Assembly: GCA_016081115.2 (NCBI GenBank)
Contig: CM071930.1
Coordinates: 27,853,641 to 27,917,640, forward strand
Source: Rehmannia glutinosa
Taxonomy: Eukaryota; Streptophyta; Magnoliopsida; Lamiales; Orobanchaceae
Direction: 5' to 3'
Length of the DNA: 64,000 nt
The notes under the pieces were generated by a model that worked only from the letters and a program-made list of their open reading frames with translations, was not told the origin of the DNA and did not search any database. The position numbers and the translations under genes were made by a program. Below, in pieces: positions 10,342-21,535 of the stretch (the stretch's first letter is position 1; every line of letters starts with the position of its first letter).

Positions 10342-12436
10342 CACTACAAGAAAAATGCTCAACAACAACACCCCAAAGACAACGGATATTAGGGAAATCG
10401 TTGTCCTTATAAGTATTAACAACGGATATTTGTTGAACCGTTGTGAATGAGCGGATTATTTGTTAACGACAATAGTTCACTCGAGCCTAAGACAATACTT
10501 TCTTGAAACGTTGTCTATTAGCGGTCTTTTTATTTTTTGACAACAGATTTCTTGGGTCTTCGACAATGTTTTTGTAATCCGTTGTCGATTAGCGCCTAAT
10601 ATTTTTCAAAAGACAATATTTATTCATCCTTTTCATCAACGGTTGGTTACACCGTTGTAATTAGCGTCATTTTTTTCTTAAATACAACAATTTTAACAAA
10701 AGTTATAAACAGGAGTCTATAGGCATTTTTCATATCCTTATTTATTATTTATTTTAAATTTTTAATGGTATAACTAGCACTTTTAGTTAGTTTATCAATT
10801 TTATTTTAGCAACTTTAGCATAATTCTAAAAGTGTTGAGAGTTTCAATTTTTATTTGGTTATCAATTCTTTATTTTATGATATAACTATCACCTTTAGTT
10901 AACTATCAATTTTATTTTAACAACTTTAGCATAATCCTAAAAGTGTTGGGAGTTGTATTTTTTTTATTTATCAAATCTCTATTTTATTTCATTTGAAAAA
11001 AACAATAATCAAATATAACTAGCAACTTTATAGGTTAAAACTTTTGGTTTAGCAACTTAAAAATAAGTCTAAAAATTTAACTAGCAATTTTAAAGTTAGA
11101 TTTTTTAGTTTAGCAACTTAAACATAAATTTAAAAAAAAAACTAGAAATTTAAGGTTGAGTATTAATTAGCAACTTAATCGAACAACTTAAACACAACAT
11201 TTGACTTCCAAAAAAATTAAAATAAACATACGAGAAACAGAGAGAAGAGAGCTCGCCCATAGTCTTCACTCTCACCAAAGCAAAAACCCAGCAGTTGACT
11301 CCCACTTTTCCTTCCTCCGTCGCGGGCATCGACTAGCCGCCTTCGCCGGCACCGTCTAGTAGCCGCCCCTCCGTCGGTGCCGTACATCTAGCCTCGCGAG
11401 CAGCTGCCCCCGCTGCCGTTGTGGCGGTCGAGCCTTCACAATCAGCTATCGCCGCCGTCGGGTCGCGCGACTCCACAGACCACATCTCGACTCGCCATAT
11501 TCATCTTAACTCTCATTTTTCCTTCCATTAACCCAGGATTGGTGGTTAAATCCAACAAGTTTTGGCGGATACTAGTTTTTAGGGTTTTCGTGGATTTCCT
11601 GTTGTGATGCGCAATACTATTCACCATTGTTGTTTTTTCTGTTGTATTTTATTAGTCTTGTTTTTTCTGATTGTATGATGAAGGTAAGTTTGTTTGGACG
11701 GGATTCAGGGGAAATGCCGAAGGGAAGAATAAACTTATAGTTTTGTTCAGTGTTCGAGCTAAATGTCTTTAGTTAATTTCCTGCCAATGTGGTAACTTTT
11801 TGAGATTTTATGAGTTTAATGTTTAATCTAGCACTTGAATAAAGGTTTAAGCCTGCACTTCTGCATCTTGAAGGAGTGCAAGTTTATGTTTCTGCTTTAG
11901 CTCGAGTATTTACAATTCTTTTTCTTCTCATTTTAAAATTTCAGTGATATCTTGCCAGCAGAATATTAGATCACAAAATGAAGTGGGAGGATTCTGCTTC
12001 AGAGTATTCCAGGTCAGTCTTTTTTCCCCATGCTCTGTGTTTTTCTCCGTTTTCATAATATAGAGGAGGTGTAAACGAATCGAATAGTGCCAAACATAAT
12101 ATAGTTCAAATTTGTTTGAATTTTTTTCGAACTTAAGAATGTTTGTTTTTGAATTTTGATCAAGCTTGAACGATCTCTAACGTAATCGAGCCGGAAACGA
12201 ATCAAGATCGAGTATTTTGATGCTTTTTGCACATACATTTTCTTTCTTTTGCTAATCAATCAAACCCGAGTTGAGATTTACATGTCACTATGTTTAACAA
12301 ATCGAGCTTTTTATATATTAGATTTTGAATCGAGTATCGAGCAATTTGATTTGTTTCTCTATTAAGGAAGTCTTTGGTGTATTCTCCTAAACAGAATGAA
12401 TTGCTTTTTGTTCTTGTCATGATTCATAAAATCCAT

Positions 12437-12543
12437 AACAAAGACTTAGAGCTTCCATTATTTGACTTGTCTACAATCTCAAAAGCTACTAATAGCTTTT
12501 CGATCACAAACAAGCTTGGAGAGGGTGGATATGGACTTATAAG
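12437..12543 (+). pseudogene. Captured exon end of a G-type lectin S-receptor-like kinase
   Basis: The translated segment contains LELPLFDLSTISKATNSFS and NKLGEGGYG. The first is the juxtamembrane signature of plant S-domain receptor-like kinases, where kinase exons begin. The second is the glycine-rich ATP-binding loop (G-x-G-x-x-G). The segment stops at AAG followed by GTAAC, a donor-like site. No extracellular lectin domain, transmembrane segment or remaining kinase subdomains are present, so no kinase activity is possible. A 45-bp stretch just upstream (12397-12440) recurs at 13019-13060, showing local duplication after or during capture. Confidence 0.75.
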
Positions 12544-13323
12544 GTAACATTGTACTCGAGCATATTTAGTTTTCTGAAAGTAAATGAAATAAAATAATTA
12601 ATCAGGCGAACTTAATTACCCTTATACATTTATGAAAACTAGAATTGGATATGGATCTGTTTAGAAGGTAACATTGTGCTCGGCCATACATATGTAGCTG
12701 CAGAGAATTTAAGCCCATACATGCAAGCCTTTTGAAATTTTTTCACCTATGAAGGGGGAAAATGTAAGAAGTATCACACCTAAAGGGGCTTTTGTAATTT
12801 CAAAATTTTCTGGATTTTTTTTGTAATTAGCCCAAACTTCAGGGGTGTTTTTGTAATTATCCAAACTGAAAAATAAATCATTTTTGCAAGATTATATGCA
12901 CATATGTTCCATCTAGGACCTAGATCAACTGATCAATATATTAATCAGATACGGAAACTTTTGGCAGATCAAACCAACAGAATGTCCCTCGTCTGGCCTA
13001 TGACTTATGTATCATAAACATAATGAATTGCTTTTTGTTCTTCTCATGATTCATAAAATTGGCTGTTTTTAAGGTGCTGAACTATACCGGGACAGATTAG
13101 TAGCCTTTTGGTGTATTCTTCTCATTTTAAGTTCTTCAGTTTGCAGTTGTTTAGCAGCCTAAAGTTTGACCTTTAAAGGTGTGAATTATATTATCCAATC
13201 ACCAATTAATTCACGTCATCTAAATTTTTTAGTTATTACATCTACGACTTGGAATGCCTTTTCCTAACTTGATGGTTGTGAGATTTTTAACGCCAGACTT
13301 TTATCACATTTTCTTGATTTCAG

Positions 13324-13415
13324 CTTTCACAATGTTTGTCGCCATAACCTTCCCTTTCTTCGATGAGCTTCTTGGATTTTTTGGAGGATTTGCGTTTGCG
13401 CCAACCACATACTTT
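13324..13415 (+). pseudogene. Captured exon of an amino-acid permease (LHT/AAP family)
   Basis: The exon is preceded by TTGATTTCAG and followed by GTGAGT, both good splice sites. The peptide includes AITFPFFDELLGFFGGFAFA and then PTTYF, the signature of a late transmembrane segment in lysine/histidine-transporter-like amino-acid permeases. Only about 31 residues are present, so it cannot form a transporter. Its retention with both splice sites suggests capture from genomic DNA and possible inclusion in a chimeric transcript. Confidence 0.75.
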
Positions 13416-14590
13416 GTGAGTAAATAATCCTGATCGATGATACTCTTATCATCACCGCACATAAAATTTCTCTTCTTTTAGCAAGCAGGATTATAAAAAT
13501 GTTTCATCATTTGTTCAACTTCCTTGTATCATCTGGCTTGTACTAAAAAAACCGAGGAGATTTAGCCGGTCTTGGTTCACTAATTGGATATGTATAGATA
13601 TAACCGTTTTTCTGAATTTTTCCTTTATTGAGATAGAAAACCTATATACTTGTTGTATGGTCGAACTCATTATGTTATACTTGTTGGGTAACTCATTATG
13701 TTATACTTTATTGAGATAGAAAACTCATTATGTTGTACTTGTTGAGTAACTCTAGAAACAGTGACCTGATTTCATAATTGGCTCACTTCTGAAAACCTAT
13801 TCAGTTGATCTTGTGCTTGGAGTTTCATTGTTTTTTGTGCGTTATATTCTGTCTATTAATGTGCTCTGTCTTCGTCTCACCTCAATATGACCTGTTTTCA
13901 AGGGCTAAATTTTCTGAACCCCCCATCTTTCCTGAAAGCATAGAATGTCAAATTTACTTAACCATTATTGTTGTGTCATATTTTTGTAAGTTGATTCATT
14001 TTGCTTCCAATTTTTTGTATTTTAATTTTAAGAATTGGTCTGTTTCTTGTTTTTTTCCAAGATTTGACATAGTTCAGTAGGTATTGTGTATGCATCATTC
14101 AAATGTTGTATTATGCCAATATCTTATTTCCAGGATTTAATGTAAATTGGTGTATATACTTCTTATTTGCAGGCATGAACTTCAATTATGTAAATTGATG
14201 TATATACTTCTTATTTGCAGGCATGATATTGGAGTGCTTTGCAACTGCCCTCAATGAAAGAATTAGTGTAGCTTTGAGAACACTTGTTAGACGTTTTGGT
14301 AAACACTTGTTAGACGTTTTGTCATACACTTATTAGATATGTTTCTGATAAATTTGTTTTGTTAAACATTTGCAGACATGTACTAGATACAATCACTTGA
14401 ATGTCATGTTTTGTTTTAATTAGTTATATGTTCCTTTCTTGTATTGTGTCTTGTTTTTTACATATATGAAATCAAAAGTTATATTACCAAAGGTAAAAAA
14501 ATAATAGACACCAAATAGAAAATGCATTAGTCGTGGTCCAAAATTACAACGGTTATTATGGCTTGTAAAACTGTTGTAATACTTCAAAAC

Positions 14591-14792
14591 CACAACGGAT
14601 ATAATATGTTGTGTAATTACAATAATCAACCATTGTCGTAGATGGTGTTGTAAAAAAAGTCCGCTCAATAATCCGTTGTCTTATTATTAACAACAACGGA
14701 TTTAAATCGTTGTCATTAAGCGGACTTTTTTTACAACACCATCTACGACAACAGCTGATTATTGTAATACACAACATATTATATCCGTTGTG
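14591..14792. repeat. Long fold-back near the CACTA right end
   Basis: The arm at 14591-14665 is about 94% complementary to the arm at 14719-14792, around a 53-nt loop. The loop contains a further ATCCGTTGT/ACAACGGAT inverted pair. The transcript would form a hairpin of about 75 bp. Confidence 0.85.
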
Positions 14793-14814
14793 TATTAGTG
14801 AAATTCTTGTAGTG

Positions 14815-14970
14815 ATTACATGTGTAGCAATCTTAGATTATGTATAGGTCTATATATGCTTGTAGTTAGGTCATCTTTGAATCAATGAATGAATATAATA
14901 TTTCCTTATGCATCTTACTTTTCCTGCTGCAATGCTTAAGCTTTTCATCAATGATGTTTGATTCCTTTCA
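14815..14970 (+). repeat. Copia 5' LTR, right part
   Basis: This continues the LTR begun at 10172. It ends at TTTCA immediately before TGGTATCAGAGC. No 3' LTR was found downstream in this window. Confidence 0.75.
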
Positions 14971-14982
14971 TGGTATCAGAGC
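14971..14982 (+). other. Primer-binding site, initiator-Met tRNA type
   Basis: TGGTATCAGAGC directly follows the LTR. This is the standard minus-strand primer site of plant Copia elements. Confidence 0.85.
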
Positions 14983-15049
14983 AGGGATCCGAACCTGTCT
15001 CTGATACTCCCAAATCTTTCACTCTTGTTCCCTTTGTTAGTCTCTCATT

Positions 15050-17707
15050 ATGTCTACTACAAGTTCATCCTACACAGCTGATTCTAGCTCCTCTCAAATC
15101 ATTTATCCCCAGATACAGATCATTACCACTAAACTCACAAAATCAAACTATCTCATTTGGAAACAACAAATCCTCACTGTTGTGAAAGGATGCGATCTTG
15201 AAGGATATCTGACTGGTAGCACAAAACCACCTCAGAGATTTGTAAAAAATGCTGAAACTAGTGGAGTCAGTATTAATCCTGAATTTCTTGCTTTTGAAAG
15301 ACAAGATCAACTTCTTGCCTTTGGCTTCTCTCTTCTTTATCAGAGGGTATCCTTGTCCTTATGGTTGGCTCGGAGACCTCTCATGATATGTGGCAAGCTC
15401 CAAAACAAATTACTCTAGCGATCCCTTGCTAGCGGATGCAATACAAATTGTAACTCTCAACATTAAAAAGGAAATCTCACCATGAGGGAGTATCTCATCA
15501 AAATCAAATTTTCTTTGTGATGCTCTTGCCTCGACCGAGTGAAAAATAAAATAAGTAGACCAAGTGATGCACATTCTAGCTGGATTAGGTAGTGAATATG
15601 ATCCAGTCATGGTTAGTGTCACATCAAGGATATATGCTTTTTTTGTCAATGAACTCAGTGCTTTGCTCCTCAATTTTGAAAACAGACAAGAAAATGCTAA
15701 TCTTGCTGTGAGTGAAGAAACTAATACTCTGTTTGCCAATGTTGCTGTGCAAAGCAATAGAAGAGATAATAATATCAACACTTAAAATTACAAAGGTAGA
15801 GGAAATCAGTCTGTTAGAGGAGGAAGGAATGGCCGAGGTAGACGAAGAGGCAGGAACTTTAACTATAACAATAGAGTTGCCTGTCAAATATGGCATCTCA
15901 CAAACCATACAACTTACAAGTGTTATTATAGGTTTGATATTAATTTTACACCTAATAATAACACAAGCTCTTTTCAAGGAAATCAAGGTCCAACGAATCA
16001 ATTCAGAAATCTTGGTCCTACTACTATGATAGCATCCTAAGACTCAGCCTCTGTTGTCTCAGACACTAGTTGGTTCCCTGATTCAGGAGCCACTAATCAT
16101 GTTACTTTTGACATGGCTAATTTAAACTCAACTACAAAGAATCTAAAGAATCTACTTCCCATTCTTCTGTTTTCTATATAAAGAATCTACTTCTTGTTCC
16201 CAGCACAACTAAAAACCTCACGAGTGTGTCTTAGTTTGCACATGATAACTCTGTATATTTTGAATTTCACCCTATTTTTTGTTTGATTAAGGATCAAGCA
16301 ACGGCGGCTATCCTACTGCAAGGGAAAGTTAAGCAAGGGCTCTATCAGTTTGACTTTAGTTGTGTCAAAGCTCCCAGCAATGAGTCTATAAAGCAGTCTA
16401 TCAAGTCCATCAACCATCTTTTCTCCACCAGCAATTCTTCATCTCTTTTTCAGAATCCTACTGTTAATCTTTCAGTTTTACCTAAAAGAAATGATGTCAC
16501 TGTTTGGCATCAAAGGCTTGGGCATTCCTCTATGGAAACTGTAGCTCAGGTTCTCAAAAAATGTAATAAAATTATTAGTTCTAATGAGAAAGATCTTTTA
16601 CTTTGTGATGCTTGTTGTAAAGTAAAAATTCATAAGTTTCCTTTTTCAGATTCCTTTACCAGTTACTCCCATGTTCTTGATCTAATTCATTGTGATTTAT
16701 GGGGACCCTCTCCTGTTAATTCTTATACCAATCACAAATATTATATAAGTTTTGTTGATTAGTTTACAAGATACACTTGGATACACTTTCTTAAAAATAA
16801 AAGTGATGCTCTTTCAGCTTTCATCTCCTTTAAAACTCTAGTTGAAAACCAATTCCAATCAAAATTCAAAAATAAAAATTTTCCAAAGTGATGGTGGAGG
16901 TGAATTCACTAAATTCAACAATCTTCTCCAACAAAGTGGCATAAGCCACATGAAGTCTTGTCCCTACACCCCCGAACAAAATGGCTTGGTAGAACGGAAA
17001 CATAGATACATTGTTGAGGTGGCCTTGGCATTACTAGCTCAGTCTGGAGTCCCTCATTATACTATTGGACATATGCTTTTAAAAATGCAGTATTTATTAT
17101 TAATAGACTACCCTCCAAAACTCTGGAAGGAAAATCTCCTTTTGAAATGCTCTATTTTACATGTCCAAACTATTCCCAGTTAAGAGTCTTTATGCATTTA
17201 TGTTATCCATATATTCGACTCATTAACAAAAATAAGCTTCAGTTTCGATCCACCCCTTCCATATTTCTTAGTTATAGTGAGGGATACAAGGGCTTCAAAG
17301 TTCTTCTTCCCTCTGGGAAATTATTTATCAGTCGACATGTGCTCTTTGAGCAATCTAAATTTCCTCACTTATCTAAGAATCTTAGTCCTCATCCTGTTTC
17401 TAGTCCAATCTTTACATCTTTTTCCATGCCCCTCATCCTATCTCCAACTTCCTCTCCTCAGCCTAATTCTCAAAGTATATCACAGGTACCTCTCAGTCCT
17501 CAGCCTACAAACTCTCCCACTTCCTCTTCCACTCACAACTCTCCCTCATCATTTCAAACTGTTCCATTGGTTGTTGATTTGCCTATTGAGCAACCCACAC
17601 AACCTGTTCCACCTGACCCTGTGAATCAACATCCTATGGTTACTCGGTCTAAACGGGGTATCTTCAAACCTAAAGCTCTCACATGTAGGAGAAATCTCAG
17701 AAGATGA
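15050..17707 (+). pseudogene. Copia gag-protease-integrase polyprotein, decayed and lacking RT
   Basis: The order of recognisable parts is as follows. A Gag N-terminal segment (LTKSNYLIWKQQILTVVKG) lies at about 15125-15180. A damaged zinc knuckle is near 15880, where the second Cys is replaced. The aspartic-protease motif D-S-G-A-T-N-H-V is at about 16080-16103. The pre-integrase segment WHQRLGHSS is at about 16505. The integrase core follows, with acidic residues in HCDLWG, SDGGGEF and NGLVERKH (D-D-E), to about 17060. The linker to RT (ITRSK-like, about 17640) is still present, but RT and RNase H are absent and the sequence changes character after 17707. At least five frame breaks or stops occur. 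The element is dead and truncated on its 3' side. Confidence 0.85.
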
Positions 17708-18724
17708 AGCTTCTACACGACGAGCATGGAGACTTTGGGTTTGTCTAACTGAAATGAACAAATCCATTCAAGGTTTTCCAAAATTCAGCAAATGGATTAT
17801 TCCTTCTGAATTCAATGACAGGATCAACAACATGATTTACATAGGAACTTTTCGAGATAAATAGAAGAATTTTCTGGGAGAACAAGATTCCGACTAGCAA
17901 AGAAACTTACCGGAAATTCTGTAACATGGCGCATGTCGGCTGGTGAGTCGATTGAATCTATCAGGCATGCCCCGAATAGAAACAAACCGAGTTTGGAAAA
18001 AGATTTCGACCCAAACCCGACCAATAAGACTATACAACTGAAAAGGACAAGGGCCCAGCTCATAAGACGCGTTATCCTCGGGGACCACACACACCAAATT
18101 TTTAAAAGATTCTCGGACAACTATCAAATGGGCTGAGTCACGCGGAAGAAAAAGGAAACAACTGTTGAGGCAATAATTCAGGCATAAGACGTAAGCACTG
18201 ACGTCTTATACTTCAACAAGATTTGGAGTTCTTCTTTCAAGTCCGGATTCAAGTCTATAAGTACCAAGAGTTGAAGGAAACTAAGGACATCGAACATTTT
18301 TCTTGGTTTTCTTATAATACATTTTGAGTGAAAATTTGTATTATTTGATTGTTTTAGTTTTTTAAGTTTATGTATTTACGAGTGCAAGCCTCATTAATGA
18401 AAGCTAAACAAGTATTCTCCTCCCAAAAGGAGATTACTAATGTACTAAATATTGCTTCAAGTTCTTAATAAAAGAAGGCTTTTGCTTCAACATGTGTTCA
18501 TATTGCATTATTGATTTATCTCTTTGAAGAATTATCTTGTACGCCTGGAGTAGGAAACGAACCAGCGATCTTGTTTATTCTTTGAAAGACTCGATTAACT
18601 TGTAGACCATCTTCCCTTTTGGATAGATTGGACGGAGACGTTTGTCAAGCGGTCTAGGAGCAGTAATTTATCGACTGGTGGCTTTACAAAGCATCTCTCC
18701 CAGTGTGATTTTTTGGTCAAAGAA
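17708..18724 (+). other. Possible pararetrovirus-derived promoter/leader segment
   Basis: The sequence after the Copia break is not Copia-like. Around 18184-18280 it has the layout of a caulimovirid major promoter: two ACGT-centred sites 12 bp apart (as-1-like), a TATAAG box about 50 bp further, and AATAAA at about 18466, near 200 bp downstream. A 67-codon open frame at 17933-18136 has no domain I recognise. No reverse transcriptase or coat-protein motif was identified, so a viral origin is tentative. A plant gene promoter or an unrelated LTR is possible. Confidence 0.4.
18184..18209 (+). promoter_or_regulatory. as-1-like element within a 9-bp palindrome
   Basis: ATAAGACGT (18184-18192) and ACGTCTTAT (18201-18209) are perfect inverted repeats. 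They include a TGACGT site. The arrangement resembles the paired TGACG sites bound by TGA-type bZIP factors. Confidence 0.5.
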
Positions 18725-19860
18725 GGTATGAATTTTAAGGGATTTATTAATTTTACGGAAGCATGTTGGACCTGATATGATCATAATGGACTATTTTCAT
18801 TTTCAATTTAAAGACCCAATCTGTAAACGGATATATACTTGAAAGTGAGACCTTTGCAGAAGTATGTCCTGTTGAGTTTATAGGCTGGAAACCTGACATG
18901 ATCCATTTAAAACTTCTCAATAGAGACTGGATCTAAATAGGTGTAACAATGCCACGAACAAGACAGGTGACAAAAAATGAGGGTTCTCATTTCTCGAAAA
19001 TCCGGAAAATAAATTATTTTGGAGCTAAATTTTATGTTTATTGAATAATGCAATGAAATTATAATTATGTAATAATATGCCACAAATAGAGTTTAGAGGG
19101 ATAACTAGAACTATTTTTATGAAAGAATAAAACTATGGGGGCAAAATTATCCATATAGGGTAAAGTGTAATGACTTTGATATAGTTAAGGAAGCATAATG
19201 TAACAAATTAAAGTTTAGAGAGTAAAGTGAACAAATTGGTAAAGTATGAATGGTTTAGTGTATTTACCTAACAAATATTATATTTTTAAAGATTAGTCAA
19301 AAATAATTCAATCATTCGAAAAACTACTAAAATATTTTCTATTTTAATATTGATTGCAATAGATGATCTACAAAGGTCAGTGAGAGTGGAATATGTTTTC
19401 ATTTCCTAGTCCTCTCAAAGCATTTGAGGCTCCCTCAAAATAGTGGAATCCACTAAATTGATGGAGAAAATATAGCTCCAATTAATGATGCCCCATTCTT
19501 CATGCTAATTAATTGATTGTGAGCAGTACCCGCCGGCCGCTACATGTATTGACTATTTTGGCCAAATTAAATGTTTAGGGCAAACAACGGACGAACTTAG
19601 CCTTTTCCTAGTATTAATTCATATTGTCCTCCGTATATGAAATTGGACGTTGACCGTTAAAGTAGGTCAAGCTTTACGGACAAATTAAACTATCAAAACT
19701 GATGATGATGTGTTGTAATCCTGCCCGAACATCCTCCATTTATCACGGCCATTTCTCTACAAAACCCCTCCGCCCACTCACTCGTTTCCTCATTCCTTTC
19801 TTCTGCAGTTTTTCTCTAAGAGTAAAAAGAGAACTTCTGCAAATTAATTCGACAAGAATA
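18725..19860. other. AGP gene upstream region
   Basis: No gene or transposon terminus was found. The last roughly 150 bp before 19892 are pyrimidine-rich and then A-rich, like a promoter-proximal region and 5' UTR. I do not see a convincing TATA box. Confidence 0.5.
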
Positions 19861-19891
19861 TAATCAATAAAAGGAGAGAAAGATTAATAAA

Positions 19892-20248
19892 ATGGCACGC
19901 CAAGTGGTTGTTCCCGCCCTAATCTTCATCGCCGCCTTTGCTGCGGTGGTTTCCGCCCAATCGTCACCGTCATCATCACCATCCGCCGCGCCTTCAAAGC
20001 CTAGTGCCGCCCCAAAAGCAGCCACCGTGCCACCTCCGACCAAAGCGGCCGCCTCCCCGGAGGAGAAGCCCTCATCTCCGCCCGTCCCCTCAGGTGAGGC
20101 CAGCTCCCCCGCCGGAGCTGACACTCCGGCCGCCGCAGCACCCACCCCAAGTGAACACGCTGATGACACACCCGCGAACGGTGCCTCCTCCTTGAAGGTT
20201 TCCGCTGCCATCGGCGCCACCGCTGCCGCCGGATTCTTCTTCTTCTAA
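19892..20248 (+). CDS. Classical arabinogalactan protein (GPI-anchored)
   Basis: This 118-residue protein has the full classical AGP plan. Residues 1-22 form a signal peptide ending VVSA before Q23. Residues 23 to about 95 are rich in Pro, Ala, Ser and Thr, with many AP, SP, TP and PS dipeptides (SSPSSSPSAAPSKPSAAP is typical). These are sites for prolyl hydroxylation and arabinogalactan O-glycosylation. The C-terminal tail (KVSAAIGATAAAGFFFF) is a short hydrophobic GPI-attachment signal, with a likely cleavage region around N96/G97. The product would be a cell-surface proteoglycan of the plasma membrane/cell wall. The ATG has a good plant context (AAAATGGC) and is the first in the region. 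The gene is single-exon and intact. GC content (about 65%) is far above the surroundings. This is the only convincing host gene here. Confidence 0.93.
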   Translation: MARQVVVPALIFIAAFAAVVSAQSSPSSSPSAAPSKPSAAPKAATVPPPTKAAASPEEKPSSPPVPSGEASSPAGADTPAAAAPTPSEHADDTPANGASSLKVSAAIGATAAAGFFFF

Positions 20249-20424
20249 ATTAATGTTTATTATGTCTTTCATTCCTTTATCCAATTTTCCAATTCGTTTA
20301 TTTGTAATAATGCGTTTGTAGAAGTTGCTCACGTGCTAGAAAAATATAGAAGAAAGGACACGGTCGATGGTTTCTCTTTATCCTTTTTTGAGCTCAATAT
20401 ATCGTGAACAAGAGCAGAACGTTC

Positions 20425-20429
<5 letters not shown>

Positions 20430-20475
<46 letters not shown>
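20430..20475. repeat. (TA)n microsatellite
   Basis: This is an uninterrupted AT run of about 46 bp. It forms the left boundary of the first of three inverted-repeat elements. Confidence 0.95.
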
Positions 20476-20478
<3 letters not shown>

Positions 20479-21513
20479 GAGGATCAGTGAGGCCAGTATG
20501 CCAGGTGAAGCTGGATAATAAATTGATTAATTAATCTCAACCATCCCCCACTATTAATCAATGAGTATGATTTAATGGATAAAAATATATTAAAATATTA
20601 ATTTAATCAATATAAGGGTAGTAGGGTAAAATAACATAACAAAGTTAGTTACAAAATGGAATCAAATCTATTTCTCTCTCATACATATCCTTTTCCCCAA
20701 TCTCACGTCTCTCTTTCTCTTTTCTCTCTCTCTCTCTCTCTCATTCCTCCATTAACGCAAATAAATAAAAGCGTGAAGAACTGAAAATTACAGAGAAAAA
20801 CACGAAAAATCGGTGCAATATTACGGATAAATAACGAACAAGTGAGTTCGAAAACTAAATATGCAACAAAACTCAACTAAATATGCATTATCCGAAAACT
20901 ATCTATGCAGTAAAAAAACTAATATGTAGTACAAAGATAACCAACTATGCAAGATGTCATAAATTATGCAACAAAATCAACTAACTATGTATTATCTAGA
21001 AACTATCTATGCATTGTGGAATAACTAAATATGCGAAGACATTATGTAACATCTCATTTTTATAATTTCCAAAAGCAACATCCCATTTTCATAACTAAAT
21101 ATACATTATATTGAACCTATTTATGCGGTGTAGTATAACTACATATGCGACGTTATATTCAATTATGTCTTGTTTTCATAAAAAAAAAGTGCAACAAAAT
21201 AACTAAATATGCATTATTTGATGTCTAATTATGCAAGAGGTTAACCCTAACTATCTTTGTAAAATAAAAATATTTGGAAAGAAAAAGTGTTCCTTAAATT
21301 CCGCCACAAAATCCCGTGAGTTGTCTATTTGATTTCTTAAAACTGGGACCACTAATTTGAATTACAAAATTACAATCTTACCCTTAAAATCAAAGAAAAA
21401 TAGGAAATAATTAAAAAATCAATTAATCACATCCCTTCATTTTTTAAGATCAATGGGTAAGATGAGTCCACACTGTCTCACCTAGGGAGGGTGGTCTCAT
21501 TTGAACCAAATCC
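20476..21513. mobile_element. (TA)n-bounded inverted-repeat element 1 (about 1.04 kb)
   Basis: The left end (GGGGAGGATCAGTGAGGCC) and the reverse complement of the right end (GGTTCAAATGAGACCACC) are related. Both are followed by AGGTGA, and both abut (TA)n. The interior carries about 13 dispersed copies of AACTA-(2-3 nt)-TATGC between 20850 and 21240. A CT-rich stretch lies near 20720. No open frame was found. Insertion into TA microsatellites recalls the rice micron type, but family assignment is open. Confidence 0.65.
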
Positions 21514-21535
21514 TATATATATATATATATATATA
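21514..21535. repeat. (TA)n microsatellite between elements 1 and 2
   Basis: A 22-bp TA run shared as the boundary by two adjacent elements. Confidence 0.95.

Larger units (their letters stand above)
10342..14814. mobile_element. CACTA element carrying host exon fragments (Pack-CACTA type)
   Basis: It starts CACTACAAGAAAAATG and ends with CTTGTAGTG, the canonical CACTA termini. Both ends are rich in the subterminal motif ACAACGGAT or its complement (several copies in 10370-10660 and 14540-14800). The flanking triplets AAT and ATT are only a near match for a 3-bp duplication. No TNP2 or TNPA domain was found. Instead the interior holds a GC-rich leader (11220-11620), a receptor-kinase exon fragment (12437-12543) and an amino-acid-transporter exon (13324-13415), separated by intron-like DNA. 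The short frame at 14222 may be another captured exon. The element therefore looks like a gene-capturing non-autonomous CACTA, perhaps transcribed as a chimera. Confidence 0.85.
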
